NCBI GenBank assembly: GCA_016793465.1
Contig: JAEUJW010000029.1
Coordinates: forward strand, 1-64,000
Reading direction: 5' to 3'
Length of the DNA: 64,000 nt
Origin: Myxococcales bacterium
GTDB lineage: Bacteria; Myxococcota; Polyangia; Nannocystales; Nannocystaceae
The notes under the pieces are model-generated. The model was not told where the DNA came from. It saw nothing but the letters and a program-made list of their open reading frames with translations, and searched no databases. Within the stretch, counting starts at the first letter, position 1. Each line of letters starts with the position of its first letter. Positions 42,036 through 55,137 of the stretch are shown here, in pieces. The position numbers and the translations under genes are program-made.

Positions 42036-42060
42036 CACGCAACAGCGTGTGATTTTTTTT
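42036..42060 (+). terminator. Rho-independent terminator-like element
   Basis: CACGC-AACA-GCGTG followed by TGATTTTTTTT on the plus strand: the only stem plus T-run in the window. No plus-strand gene ends nearby, so it may insulate, or be a relic at the edge of the low-GC island. Confidence 0.5.
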
Positions 42061-42112
42061 CACTCACCTCGCGACCCGCGCCGTCTGGCCGGGCGAAAGG
42101 GCGCAACATCGC

Positions 42113-42667
42113 TTGCTGACGTTTTCGACTGGAACGGCTCCGCTTCTGCTCGCGCTCGCGGCCGCATCGCCAGCGACCGGCGCTGTGAATGACGCCGGTC
42201 TCAGGGCGCCGCGCGGCTACATCAACGTGGCGCCCGGGGTGCTCAACCTCCACCTCTCGACCATTCGTGCCGGCGCCTACCCCACGTATCTCTGGCGCAT
42301 CGACGGCGGCTATCACCTCCCGTTCGGTCGACGCCTTGCGGTCGAACTGGGCGGCACATTCGAACATCTCGCTCGGCCCGGTCTCCAGCGCTTTCGCCTC
42401 GCGCCGACGGCTCGCATCGGCGGCGGATCACGCCGCAGCTTCGGGTACGGCCTCGTCCGCATCGGCCTCGAGCTCGACCACATCGACCTCGGGCGCTTCG
42501 GTGCGCCGACCGCGGCAGGGTTTCAGGGCGCGTTGGGTGGCGGTGTACTCGGGATGCTTCACTCCGTCGTCTCGCTCGGCGGCGAGGTCTATGTCGATAT
42601 GGTGTCCGCACACCGCAAGACCGTGGCACACCTCAACATCTGTCTGTTCGTCGGGCTATGGTTCTGA
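42113..42667 (+). CDS. Exported beta-barrel-like protein
   Basis: 184-aa protein with a Sec signal peptide (TAPLLLALAAASPATGA). The mature part alternates polar and hydrophobic residues with frequent Gly and aromatic ends (RGYINVAPGVLNLHL, YLWRIDGGYHLPFGRRLAVELGG, FGYGLVRIGLELDHI, LNICLFVGLWF), the last ending in Phe as outer-membrane barrels do. Probably an 8-strand outer-membrane protein. TTG 42113 is the only start before the signal peptide; its Shine-Dalgarno (GAAAGG) is weak and distant. At the right edge of the low-GC island. Confidence 0.55.
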   Translation: MLTFSTGTAPLLLALAAASPATGAVNDAGLRAPRGYINVAPGVLNLHLSTIRAGAYPTYLWRIDGGYHLPFGRRLAVELGGTFEHLARPGLQRFRLAPTARIGGGSRRSFGYGLVRIGLELDHIDLGRFGAPTAAGFQGALGGGVLGMLHSVVSLGGEVYVDMVSAHRKTVAHLNICLFVGLWF

Positions 42668-42729
42668 TCCTGCGGATCGACGGCCGTCAGGTGGCGCCCG
42701 AGCGGTCTTTTGGCTAAAAGGCTCGGGGC

Positions 42730-43213
42730 GTGAGCGTGCGCCGCTACGAGTACATCGGCCCCGAGGCGATCCGCGAGCGCCCGCGCGGTGAGCCCGGGTT
42801 CGTCGTACGCACGCATGGCGACCTGATCGCGTGGCTCGCCGCCAACGGCGACGCGACGAGCGAGGGCGCCACCTACGTCGTCGACCTCGCGGGGCGCCTG
42901 CGCCTGGCTCCGCGGCGCTCCGAGCACATCGACTGCGCCGGCGGGCACGCCGTGCTCGCGGCCGGGGAGGTCCGCTTCGCTCGCGGCGGCGCGATCGTAG
43001 AGCTCACCAACCTCTCGACCGGCTACTGCCCCGACCCCGAGTGCTGGCCGGCGGTCGCCGCGGCGCTCGCGTCCGCCGGCCTCGCGGCGCCCCGCGGCTT
43101 CACCCGCCGCTTCGTCTTCCGCCGCTGCCCCGGGTGCGCCCAGATCAACCTGATCAAAGACGACTTCTATGGGTGCGGCGCCTGCGACGGCGAGCTGCCG
43201 CGGGCGTGGAACC

Positions 43214-43233
<20 letters not shown>
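42730..43233 (+). CDS. Conserved hypothetical protein with C-terminal zinc ribbon
   Basis: 167-aa soluble protein. The central part (VVDLAGRLRLAPRRSEHIDCAGG, then VLAAGEVRFARG) resembles a small beta-rich domain; the end holds a zinc-ribbon pattern, C-P-G-C near 138 and C-G-A-C near 156 (RCPGCAQINLIKDDFYGCGACDGELP). Function is unknown. GTG 42730 follows CTTTT-N4-AAAAG (42707-42720), which contains a TAAAAG -10-like element 9 nt before the start. Its last 20 bases overlap the 3' end of the convergent large HSP90-fold gene. Confidence 0.6.
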
Positions 43234-46518
<3,285 letters not shown>

Positions 46519-46519
<1 letters not shown>

Positions 46520-48267
46520 CAGCGCCGCCCTCCCCGCGCCGCTTCGTCCGGCAGCGCCGCGGCCATGAGCGCCACGTCGCGCCCGAGCAGGCGGTCCTCG
46601 ACGAGCAGCAGGTCCTTGGCCAGGCAGTAGGCCGCCAGCGCCGGCGCCGCGCGCTGCAGCGCCAGCCAGCGCTGGAACAGCGGGTGCCCGCGGTCGACCG
46701 CCGCCTCCGGCCGCCGCGGCCGGCGGTCGACGTACAGCCGGTCCGCCGGCGGCCGCTGCATGATCGGCGAGATGCTGCGCCCGAGCACGAACAGCGGCCC
46801 GCCCGCGCCGTCGTGCGAGCACGCGACCAGGCGCCCGTAGCCCGCGCCCACCGACTCGAGCAGCGCCGCCGCGTCGCCGATCAGCCGCGCCTCGTCGGGG
46901 CTCGGCTCGACCAGCCGCACGCGCAGGAACGCCGCGTCCGGGCTGGCGAACAGCAGCTCGGGCGGCCCGAACGGCAGGCCGATGCGGCGCAGCAGCCCGC
47001 GCAGGCTGCGACGGTGGCGCAGCTGCGCGTAGCGGTCGACGAGCCCGGCGACCGGCCCGTGCGCGGCGACCGTCGGCGCGCCGCCCCGCGGCCGCACGCC
47101 GAGCAGCACCGGCGTGCCCGCGGCGAGCAGGTGCTCGACCAGCGGGTCGACCGCGTCGCCGACGATCACCCGCTGGTCCTCGCGCGCCGCCTCCCACGCG
47201 GCGGTCAGGCTGATCGCCCGCCCGTCGACCAGCCGCAGGATCGGCCGCTCCGCGTGGCGCTCGAGCGCCGACTCCGGCTCGCGCGTGAGGAACCCGAGCA
47301 GCGCGTGGTAGCGGCCGAGCTCGGCGAGCGACCACGCCGGCCGCGCCACCAGCTGCTCGAGCGACTGGACCAGCCCGGCCTGCAGCGGCCCGTCCGCCGC
47401 CTGCACGATCAGCTGCAGCGCCTTCAAGAAGTTGCCCTCGCGCACGATCGTGTCGCGGCTCAGCGTGTGCTCGAGGTAGCGCGACTTGACCTTGAAGCCG
47501 ATGTGGGCCAGCCGCGGCGCGTGCTCGCCGAGCAGCCCCGGCCCGTCGCGGCTGACCGCCAGCGCCAGCCCCTTGTTGTAGAACCCGTACTCCGGCTCGC
47601 CGTGGTACGCCAGCACCACCTCGGTGCCCTCGTGGCTGGCCGTCACCAGGCACTCGCCCGGCACCGCGAACGGCATGTTGACCGGCTCCGGCCCGCCGCC
47701 GTCGCTGCGGTCCTCGAAGCTCACCTCGACGTCGGAGTGCGCGCACCAGCGGCGCAGCGTGGCCCGGCTCTCGGCCACCACCTCGCGGTAGCGGACGCGG
47801 TCGCCGGCCAGGTACAGCGTGATCTGGGTGCCCTCGACCGGCCCGTCGATGCGCGTCTTGGTGAACGTGCGGTCGGCGTCGAAGCAGACCTCCCACGCCT
47901 CGCCGCCGCGCCCGGTGTGCAGCAGCACCGCCTTCGGCGCCGGCGCGAAGATCGAGACGAAGCCGATGCCGAACTTGCCGATCTTGGTGAGGTCGCCGTC
48001 CTTGCTCGAGGCGAACAGCTTGGTCAGCTGGTTGTCGATGATCTCCTCGTTCATGCCCTCGCCGAAGTCGTCGACGTGGATGGCGATGGTCCCCTCGCCC
48101 TCGCTGCCCGGCGTGTACTCGAGCCACACCTCGACGCTCGCCGAGCCGGCGTCGATGCTGTTTTGCACGAGCTCGCGGTAGAAGTCGAAGGCCGAGCTGA
48201 ACTGCGTGACGAGGTTCTCAACCGCCTGTACGGTCAGGTCGACCTCGAGCTCGGGCGAAGCGGCCAA
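46519..48267 (-). CDS. HSP90-like GHKL ATPase
   Basis: 582-aa protein. Residues about 10-200 are a canonical HSP90-type ATPase: N-box ELVQNSIDA (Glu32 region, Asn36, Asp39), G1 box DDFGEGM (66-72) and lid/G2 segment SSKDGDLTKIGKFGIGFVS (87-105). A middle domain follows (KSRYLEHTLSRDTIVREGNFLKALQL), as in HtpG and the HSP90-like NTPases, but the HtpG C-terminal dimer domain is not evident. TTG 48267 is the best start: TACCAT sits 8 nt upstream and no ATG precedes the conserved part. First gene of a two-gene unit. It may act as a chaperone-like or signalling ATPase. Confidence 0.8.
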
Positions 48268-48275
48268 GGTCGACG

Positions 48276-48281
48276 ATGGTA
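48276..48281 (-). promoter_or_regulatory. -10 element of HSP90-like gene pair
   Basis: TACCAT on the minus strand, 8 nt before TTG 48267; leaderless transcript expected. Confidence 0.45.
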
Positions 48282-48554
48282 GGCCAGAGCCCGCGCGCCG
48301 CACCAGCGGCCCGCGCGGGCGATGCTGCCCGCGACGGCCCCCGCGGGCCCGCACGGACCCGTACGCGCCCGCTCGCCGCTGTCGTCGCGGCCCCGAGCCG
48401 GCTGGATACGCGCCGATGATCCGGCCCGGATCGTCCGCCCGAAAGCTCCGTCCGTGATCACCCCGCGGTGCTAACCCACTCCCCCTGGAGCCGTGTCGGA
48501 GCCCCCTCCGACCCCATCCCCCCGGCTCCCCCCCGTCTTCGCTGGAGGTCTCGC

Positions 48555-50126
48555 GTGTCCCTCGCATTCACCCCCCGTGGTGCGCTCGCATCGCTGATGC
48601 TGTGCGCTTGCTTCAACCCCGACAGCCCCGGCGATCTGCCCGCGAGCGAGGCCTCGAGCGCCGGGCCCTCGGTCACCTCGAGCGTCGACCCCGACACCGA
48701 CGCGCCGACCGGGACCTCGCCCGAGACGTCGCCGCCGCCGGACACCAGCACCGGCGACCCCTCGTCCGCGGGCGTGACCGGCACGCCGTCGACCGGCGAC
48801 GCCGCGAGCGAGACCGACGACACCAGCTCGATCGAAGACACCACCGGCGGCCCGACGAGCTGCGGCGGCTCCGCCACGCCCGACAACTTCTGCATCGACC
48901 AGGACCCCGAACACCCCTACTGCGAGCCGAACAGCGGCCTCTGCGTGGCCTGCCTCGACGACCTCGATTGCCCCGTGTCGCAGGTCTGCGACCCTGACGG
49001 CTTCGCCTGTGTCGGCTGCGTCGACGACGACGACTGCACCGACCCGGACGCCCCCGCCTGCGACCCCGAGACCCTCGCCTGCGGCTGCTACGAGCACAGC
49101 GACTGCCCGCAGACCGCCTGCGACCTCGCGAACAAGACCTGCTTCCCCGCGGCCCAGACCGCCGTGGTGTGGTCGAGCTCGGCGGTCGGCCCGCTGTGCC
49201 GCGTCGACAACCAGTGCACCGAGACGGACCCCTGCTGCAACCTCACCGCCGCGTACACGCAGGCCGTCATGAGCGATAAAGAGTACATCGTCATCCGCGT
49301 GCTGCCCGGCACGGCCGGCGTGCACGACACGCTCACCGTCGACGACCTCGCGGCCGACAAGCACGTCGCCATCCTCGGCTGGCCCGAGGCCACCCTCGAG
49401 TCGAACACCGGCGGCGCCCCGCTGATCTTCGTCGACGCCCTGGCCCACGTGTACGTCGCCCGCCTGACCCTGAAGGCGCTCGCTCCGTCGACGGCGGGCG
49501 CCGGCTTCAGCTGCGTCGCCGGCCTGTCCGCCTGGATCGACGACGTCACGGTCGAGCCGCTGACCACGGGCGTCGGCCTGTACGCCAACGCGTGCGAGCT
49601 GCAGGCCCGCCGCAGCCTGATCCGCGGGGCCAAGCGCGGCCTGTGGCTGGCCGGCGGGGCCGACGCCAAGATCTTCAACACGATCGTCGCCCACCCGATC
49701 GAGTACGCCGTGCGCAGCGAGAAGGACGCCGACGTCGAGCTGGTGTTCTCCACCGTGGTCGAGAGCACCGGTGTGCCCGGCTCGCTGCTGCAGTGCGAGG
49801 ACCTCGGGTCCACCATCGTCGCCCGCAACTCGCTGCTGTTCGCGGTGCCCGACAACGGCTCGAGCGCCTGCCCCGGCAGCCTCGCCACCAACTCGCTCGT
49901 CACCTACGACCCGCTCGTCGGCCCCGGCACCACCAGCCTCACCTCCGCCGCGGCCGAGAACCTGTTCATCGCCTTCGACGCCGGCGACCTCCACGTCAAG
50001 CCGGGCGCGCCGCTGGTCTCGTCGACCGCGATCCGCGAGGCCGGCGACCCGTGGACCGACATCGACGGCGACCCGCGGCCGCTCGCGGTCGGGGCCATGG
50101 ACTGGGCCGGCGCCGACGTGCCGTAG
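48555..50126 (+). CDS. Cys-rich lipoprotein with parallel beta-helix domain
   Basis: 523-aa lipoprotein (lipobox MLCAC at about residue 17). A Thr/Ser/Asp/Pro linker to about 100 is followed by Cys pairs (CVACLDDLDCPVSQVCD, CVGCVDDDDC, CGCYEHSDCPQTACD), then about 280 residues of right-handed beta-helix character (HVYVARLTLKAL, ACELQARRSLIRGAKRGLWLAGGADAKIFNTIVAH, DVELVFSTVVEST, STIVARNSLLFAV). Beta-helix lipoproteins are typical surface-exposed proteins of this bacterial group; binding or pectin-lyase-like roles are possible. GTG 48555 has GGAGG 6 nt upstream. Confidence 0.78.
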   Translation: MSLAFTPRGALASLMLCACFNPDSPGDLPASEASSAGPSVTSSVDPDTDAPTGTSPETSPPPDTSTGDPSSAGVTGTPSTGDAASETDDTSSIEDTTGGPTSCGGSATPDNFCIDQDPEHPYCEPNSGLCVACLDDLDCPVSQVCDPDGFACVGCVDDDDCTDPDAPACDPETLACGCYEHSDCPQTACDLANKTCFPAAQTAVVWSSSAVGPLCRVDNQCTETDPCCNLTAAYTQAVMSDKEYIVIRVLPGTAGVHDTLTVDDLAADKHVAILGWPEATLESNTGGAPLIFVDALAHVYVARLTLKALAPSTAGAGFSCVAGLSAWIDDVTVEPLTTGVGLYANACELQARRSLIRGAKRGLWLAGGADAKIFNTIVAHPIEYAVRSEKDADVELVFSTVVESTGVPGSLLQCEDLGSTIVARNSLLFAVPDNGSSACPGSLATNSLVTYDPLVGPGTTSLTSAAAENLFIAFDAGDLHVKPGAPLVSSTAIREAGDPWTDIDGDPRPLAVGAMDWAGADVP

Positions 50127-50136
50127 GCCGCGCCGC

Positions 50137-51117
50137 TCAGGAGGTCCCCGACGCCCGCGCGTCGATCACCTCCTGCATGTCGAGCAGCAGCTTGGCGTCG
50201 GCCAGCGACGCCAGCGTGCCGTCCTGCCCCGCCAGCCGCACCAGCGCCAGGCTGGCCGCCAGCCCCAGCGCGTCGGCCTTGCCGAGCCAGGCCACCGCCT
50301 CGCGCATGCGGTCGCGGAACTCGAGCACCGTCGCCACGATCTTCTCGACCGGCCACGCCAAGAAGCACAGGATCGCCACCTCGTCGTACTGCGCCTGCCC
50401 GACCCGCACCCCGCGGCCCGCCAGCGCCTCGCGCAGCTGCACGAACCGCTCCGCCAGCTCGAGCGGCGGCACCCGGGCCAGGTACAGCACGTTCGCCGAG
50501 GTGTGCAGGGCCGTCCCGCGCCACAGGTCGGCCCGCTCGTGCAGCGCCCGGTAGAGCGCGTCGGCGCCGGCGCCGATCTGCTCCGGCTCCTCCTCGCGCC
50601 CCGCCAGCATGGCGCACACCGGGAAGTCGTCCGGCCCGGTCAACCACCAGTGGTGCTTCTTCAGCGCCTCGTAGATCGCGCCGAACCTCGCCACGTCGGC
50701 CGCCTCGGCGCCGCGCCCGAGCACCCGCCGCAGCAGCAGCACCGCGACGTACTCGTGGACCCCGCCGTTGCGCAGCGCCGCCGCCCGGAACAGCGCCCGC
50801 ACGCGCGCCACCTCGTCGAGGAAGGCGTCGGCCGCCTCGCCGTACTTCAGCAGGTGCGCCGCGATCACCAGCCGCACCTCGGCGGACACCCCCTCGGTCC
50901 AGCGGATGCGCGCCGCCAGCCCGGCGTCGACCCGGCGCAGCTGCTCGACCAGCGCGCCCGCCTCGCCCGCGGTCGGGATCAGGCACACCGCGGCCAGCCG
51001 CCGCGGCACGCTGTCCTGATACCACTTGCGATCGGCCTCGAGCGCCGCGTGCAGGTCCATGAACCGCGCCAGCGGATCCGCCGCGACGCTCGTCGTGATC
51101 TCGTCGCGGAACGGCAC
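50137..51117 (-). CDS. DUF4003-like soluble protein
   Basis: 326-aa protein, helical, with no signal peptide or membrane segment. The central phrase FGAIYEALKKHHWWLTGPDDFPVCAMLAGREEEPEQI resembles DUF4003 proteins of Firmicutes (KHHWFLTG-DDYPLA); the flanks (RLVIAAHLLKYGEAADAFLDEVARVRALFRAAALRNG; NVLYLARVPPLELAERFVQLREAL) fit the same family. Function is unknown. The GTG at 51117 lies 6 nt after TATGCT, the leaderless pattern. It converges on the beta-helix lipoprotein gene with an 11-nt gap. Confidence 0.62.
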   Translation of the reverse strand: MPFRDEITTSVAADPLARFMDLHAALEADRKWYQDSVPRRLAAVCLIPTAGEAGALVEQLRRVDAGLAARIRWTEGVSAEVRLVIAAHLLKYGEAADAFLDEVARVRALFRAAALRNGGVHEYVAVLLLRRVLGRGAEAADVARFGAIYEALKKHHWWLTGPDDFPVCAMLAGREEEPEQIGAGADALYRALHERADLWRGTALHTSANVLYLARVPPLELAERFVQLREALAGRGVRVGQAQYDEVAILCFLAWPVEKIVATVLEFRDRMREAVAWLGKADALGLAASLALVRLAGQDGTLASLADAKLLLDMQEVIDARASGTS

Positions 51118-51123
51118 AGGGCG

Positions 51124-51129
51124 AGCATA
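51124..51129 (-). promoter_or_regulatory. -10 element of DUF4003-like gene
   Basis: TATGCT on the minus strand, 6 nt before GTG 51117. Confidence 0.45.
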
Positions 51130-51320
51130 CCCGAGAACACGCGGCCGCCGCGGCCCGGGCCGCGACCCGTGCACAAGCAAGAACCACCGGGCGCGACGGT
51201 CGCTGTCATCGACCCCCCACGCCCCGGCGACGCCGGCACCCCGCCCGCGCCGTGGGGGCGCGTCCGCGCCCGCGCCGCGGGCTGTCTCGCGGGCCCGGAA
51301 CTGCCGCACAGCCTGTGAGC

Positions 51321-51347
51321 CGGGGCGCCGCGGCGAGCGGCGCCCCG
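51321..51347 (-). terminator. GC-rich hairpin downstream of OmpA-like gene
   Basis: Eleven pairs, CGGGGCGCCGC-N5-GCGGCGCCCCG. Second of two hairpins after the OmpA-like stop; the rest of 51130-51442 holds no gene. Confidence 0.5.
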
Positions 51348-51400
51348 CGGCCGTCGTCGGCCCGCCCGGCGCGCCCCCCGAGGGACGCGCCGCCGAGGCG

Positions 51401-51423
51401 CCGGGTCCCGCCCGGGGACCCGG
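51401..51423 (-). terminator. Terminator-like hairpin of OmpA-like gene
   Basis: CCGGGTCCC-N5-GGGACCCGG, 20 nt after the stop codon on the minus strand; no T-run. Confidence 0.55.
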
Positions 51424-51442
51424 GCGCGCTGGTCGCCCCGGC

Positions 51443-52948
51443 CTACTTGTTGGCCTCGCCGATCAGCTTGAACTCGATGCGGCGGTTGAGCGCCTTGCCG
51501 GCCCTGGTCTTGTTGTCGCCGATCGGCTCGTCGGGCCCGGCGCCGCGGGTGCGCATGCGGTCGTCGGCGACGCCCTTGTCGACCAGGTACTTCTTGACCG
51601 CGGCCGCGCGGCGGCCCGACAGGTCGATGTTGTAGTCGCGCGCGCCGTCGCTGTCGGTGTGGCCGCTGATCTCGAGGTTCACGTCGGGGAACTCCTTCAG
51701 CACCTTGACCGCCGCGTCGAGCGTCTTGCGCGAGGCCGGCTTGATGGTGTCCTTGTCGACGTCGAAGTAGATGCCCTTGATGACCCCGGAGAACTTCGCC
51801 ACCGCCTTCGGCACCTCGTCGGGGCAGCCGTCGGCGTCCTGATAGCCGTTCTTCGTCTCGGGCTGCTCGATGCACTTGTCGTCGGGGTCGAGGATCCCGT
51901 CCTTGTCCTTGTCCTTCGGCGGGCAGCCGTCGGGCGCCACGCCCGGGTCCTTCGGGCACTTGTCGATCGCGTCGCCGAAGCCGTCGCCGTCGCTGTCCGG
52001 GCAGCCGTCGGGCTTGATGCCCGGCACGTCGACGCACACGTCGTCGGCGTCGAACACCCCGTCGCCGTCGCTGTCCTTCGGGCCAGCCGCCGGGCAGCCG
52101 TCCGGCGCCACCCCCGGGACCTCGCGGCACCTGTCGAGCCGGTCGAGGATGCCGTCGCCGTCGCTGTCGACGTCGAGCTTCGGCGTGGGCTTCTTGCGGT
52201 TGAGCAGCAGCGACAGGCCGAGCAGCACCTCGACGTGGTGCGTGCGCCCGTTGTCGACCAGGTGCCGGGCGCTGACGTTGTCGCGGACATCGACGCGCAG
52301 CGCCAGCAGGCGGGTCAGGTAGAACTTGACGCCGCCGCCGAAGTGCAGCGCCGCGTCGACGTCGCGCCCGAGCGCGTCGCTGCGCGCCGCGACCAGGCCC
52401 GGCCCGATCAGCACGAACGGCGCCACGCGGTACGGCAGCTGCAGCACCGCGTAGCCGCGAAAGCCCCCGAGCAGCGCGCTCGACGCCCCGTCCCGGACCT
52501 TGGTCGGCATCAGCGCGCCCTCGATCTCGAGCCCGAGGAACGACAGCGGGTAGTAGCCGAGGCGCAGGCCGATGTCGGCCGCCACGGACTTGTACGACTG
52601 CCACGGCCTGGCGACGTCGTAGAGCTCGTGCTCGGCGTTCGGCAGCAGCACGCCGCCGAACACGCCGAGCTCGAGCTGGTGCCGCGTCGGTCGGTGGCGC
52701 TTGATCCACGGGGTGTCGGTGTCGACGAGCGTGCGGGTGTTGTTCGCCCGCGGGCCGGTGTCGGTCCTCTGCCCCACCGACGAGTCGGCCTCCATCACGC
52801 CGCCGCCGCCGGCGGACGGGTCCGCCGCCTTCGCCTCGGCCGGATCTTCCTCGGTGGCCGGGGCCGGCGTCGGCCCTTGCGCGCGGGCTGAGCCCGCGGT
52901 GACGAGACAGAGGAGGGCCGCGACGCACGGAGTGGCGAACTGTTTCAT
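51443..52948 (-). CDS. OmpA-family outer-membrane protein with thrombospondin type 3 repeats
   Basis: 501-aa outer-membrane protein. Signal peptide about 1-23 (TAGSARAQ). Residues about 95-255 form a beta-barrel (RHQLELGVFGGVLLPN, IGLRLGYYPLSFLGLEIEGAL, AALHFGGGVKFYLTRLLALRVDVRDN). From about 265 to 365 are calcium-binding TSP3 repeats (DSDGDGILDRLDRC, DSDGDGVFDADDVC, DSDGDGFGDAIDKC, DKDGILDPDDKC). The C-terminal OmpA domain binds peptidoglycan: NLEISGHTDSDGARDYNIDLSGRRAAAV with Asp and Arg ligands. ATG 52948 is chosen; ATG 52963 is possible. A widespread architecture linking outer membrane and cell wall in this group. Confidence 0.9.
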   Translation of the reverse strand: MKQFATPCVAALLCLVTAGSARAQGPTPAPATEEDPAEAKAADPSAGGGGVMEADSSVGQRTDTGPRANNTRTLVDTDTPWIKRHRPTRHQLELGVFGGVLLPNAEHELYDVARPWQSYKSVAADIGLRLGYYPLSFLGLEIEGALMPTKVRDGASSALLGGFRGYAVLQLPYRVAPFVLIGPGLVAARSDALGRDVDAALHFGGGVKFYLTRLLALRVDVRDNVSARHLVDNGRTHHVEVLLGLSLLLNRKKPTPKLDVDSDGDGILDRLDRCREVPGVAPDGCPAAGPKDSDGDGVFDADDVCVDVPGIKPDGCPDSDGDGFGDAIDKCPKDPGVAPDGCPPKDKDKDGILDPDDKCIEQPETKNGYQDADGCPDEVPKAVAKFSGVIKGIYFDVDKDTIKPASRKTLDAAVKVLKEFPDVNLEISGHTDSDGARDYNIDLSGRRAAAVKKYLVDKGVADDRMRTRGAGPDEPIGDNKTRAGKALNRRIEFKLIGEANK

Positions 52949-53256
52949 GATCGCCGCAAGCATGAAGCAAGGTCCGCGAAACGCGGCCGCCGCCGCCGCG
53001 AGCCGTGGGTGCATCGTTTGCATGGCCGTCCGCACGGCTTGCAAGCCCGGGCGGACGTCGGCGTTCACGACCCCGACCGCCGGCGTGCTCGTCCACCGCG
53101 CGTCCGGCGAGCTGCTGCGCACGGTCACGCTCGACGCCCTGGCGGCCCGGCCCGGCGAGCACGTCGAGCGCGTGACCGGCACCGCCGACGGGCTCCACGT
53201 GCCGCTCCGCGGCGACGCGGCCCGCGTGGTGTTCAGCCCGCCGCGCCGACGCCCGC
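52949..53256. other. Region without a firm gene; possible plus-strand remnant
   Basis: About 300 bases between two minus-strand genes. On the plus strand a frame opening at ATG 53021 reads protein-like for about 75 codons (VLVHRASGELLRTVTLDALA, HVERVTGTADGLHVPLRGDA) and then runs into the 3' end of the S10-like gene on the other strand as Arg/Pro-rich junk. It may be a gene fragment; there is no Shine-Dalgarno and no recognised domain. Confidence 0.3.
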
Positions 53257-55080
53257 TCACAGCTCCGCGAGCCACGCCCCGACGTCGTCGCGCAGCTGCA
53301 CCGCCTGATCGACGCCCACCGAGTGCGAGGCGTCGTACGCCGGGAACCGCACCGTGCGCGCGCCCGGGCCCGGCTCGCCGGGGAACGGCGCCCGCGTGTA
53401 GTCGACGGTGAACTCGCCCGGCCCGACCAGCACGTCGGCGACCTCGTTATTGAACATCGACAGCGCGACCGGGATCGACGGGGCGTAGATCGCCACGTCG
53501 CGCGATGCCGCGGTGACGAACGTGTCGACGTACACGAGGTTGTGCAGGAACATCGCCATGACGTGATCGTCGCCCGCGCCGACGCCGACGAAGTTCGCCA
53601 GCGGCGACCGGAACGGCACGTTCGCCTCGGCCACGAACGGCAGGTAGTAGCGGTCCCAGCCGGTCAGCGGCCCGAGCGACGAGATGTCGCCCCCGTCGGC
53701 CGGGTACGAGCCCGGGCTGCCCATGCGGAACGCGTCGCCGCGGTCGGCCGGCAAGATCCCCGCGATCTCCGCCGGCGGCACCGCGAGCACCGCCGCCAGC
53801 AGGTCGAGGTCGCTGAGCCGCGCCCTGGTGACCGCGAACGAGTCCGCCAGCCACGAGCTCGCCGCCTCGAGGTCGTAGCGGCTGCGCTGCGCCGTGCCCT
53901 CGATGAACGTCACCGCGTTGTCCCACGGCTCGCAGCCCGGCGGCTTGCTGGCGCAGGTCACGTAATTGAGGCCGAGCTCGGCCGCCAGGTCGAACACCGG
54001 CGAGCCCGGCTGCTCGAGCAGGTCGCCCGCGACGTCGCGCTGACGATCGCCGAGCCCCGGCTGGATCAGCACCTGCCCGGGGAAGATGTCCGAGACCGCC
54101 TCCGCCGACCAGTCCTCGACCTCCGGGTCGCGCACGCCGAGGAACTGCTCGAGCTCCGCGACGAGCGCCGGATCGTGGTACCGCCCCGCCCCGCCGACGT
54201 CGTAGGCCGCGCGGAACAGCAGCAGGTTGAGCAGCGCCGTCGCCCGCGTGCCGCCGTAGCTCTCGCCGACCAGCACGACCCGCCGCTTCAGTAATTGCGG
54301 GTGCGCCGTCAGGAACCGCAGGATCACCCGGGCGTAGTCCGCGGCGTCGAAGAACACATTAAAGTTGTGGATGTCGAACGCCTTCTGGCGCGCCGCCAGA
54401 TCCACCGCCATGTCCGACCGCAGGTACGACAGCCCGGTGTCGCGGGCGTCGATGTACAGCAGGTCGCCGAGGCTGGTCCACGAGCCCGGGTTGGCGACCG
54501 CGGCGCCGTCGTCGATGCGCACCGGCCCGGTGCCGAAGCCCATCAAGATCCCCGTCGACACCCCGGGCCCGCCGTTGAACAGCACGAACAGCGGCCCGCC
54601 CGCGTCGACGTCGTCGGCCGGACGGAAGCTGTAGAAGATGCGCGCCGCGTCCGACGTGCGCGCGTGCTCCTTGCCCGGCGTGCCGACCACGAACGACACC
54701 GGCTCGATGTCGATGTACCCCGCCTCCGGCGCCAGCGGCGGGCAGTCGCAGGCCCAGCCCGCGTCGCCGCACACGCACGCCTCGCACGGCGGCGAGCTCC
54801 CGCAGCCCGGCGCGTCGCCCGTGCTCGAGTCACCCGAGCTCGACGAGCCTTCGGACCCCGTCGAGCCCGTCGTCGTCGTCGTCGTCGACGACGACGCCTC
54901 CGTCGCGTCCGTGGTCTCCGAGCTCGCCGCGCCGGTCTCGCCGCCGCTCGTCGGCGCGCCCGCGTCTCCGCCGCTCGTCGCCTCCGCGGCGCCGCCCGAG
55001 CTCGAGCCGCCGTCCGTCGCCGGCGCGTCGCCGCAGCCCGCGAGCGCGGCGCCCAGCCCGAGGATCACCAGGCGACCCAT
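53257..55080 (-). CDS. S10-type serine carboxypeptidase-like lipoprotein
   Basis: 607-aa lipoprotein (lipobox ALAGC) with a long Ser/Thr/Gly linker (about 25-90), a short Cys cluster and then an alpha/beta-hydrolase domain of the S10 peptidase type. Family marks: VLFNGGPGVSTGILMGFGTGPVRI (oxyanion region), DARDTGLSYL, nucleophile GESYGG (Ser near 275), and the terminal His in PAYDASHSVGVDQA. The catalytic Asp is probably within the segment before FNNEVADVLVG. S10 enzymes remove C-terminal residues at acidic pH; surface-anchored forms are frequent in myxobacteria and may digest prey peptides. Linker GTC-GAC repeats overlap 54880. Confidence 0.8.
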   Translation of the reverse strand: MGRLVILGLGAALAGCGDAPATDGGSSSGGAAEATSGGDAGAPTSGGETGAASSETTDATEASSSTTTTTTGSTGSEGSSSSGDSSTGDAPGCGSSPPCEACVCGDAGWACDCPPLAPEAGYIDIEPVSFVVGTPGKEHARTSDAARIFYSFRPADDVDAGGPLFVLFNGGPGVSTGILMGFGTGPVRIDDGAAVANPGSWTSLGDLLYIDARDTGLSYLRSDMAVDLAARQKAFDIHNFNVFFDAADYARVILRFLTAHPQLLKRRVVLVGESYGGTRATALLNLLLFRAAYDVGGAGRYHDPALVAELEQFLGVRDPEVEDWSAEAVSDIFPGQVLIQPGLGDRQRDVAGDLLEQPGSPVFDLAAELGLNYVTCASKPPGCEPWDNAVTFIEGTAQRSRYDLEAASSWLADSFAVTRARLSDLDLLAAVLAVPPAEIAGILPADRGDAFRMGSPGSYPADGGDISSLGPLTGWDRYYLPFVAEANVPFRSPLANFVGVGAGDDHVMAMFLHNLVYVDTFVTAASRDVAIYAPSIPVALSMFNNEVADVLVGPGEFTVDYTRAPFPGEPGPGARTVRFPAYDASHSVGVDQAVQLRDDVGAWLAEL

Positions 55081-55137
55081 CGACGCAGCCTATCAAACCC
55101 GCGCGCGCGGCGGTACGCCGCGCCCGCGCGCCCGCGC

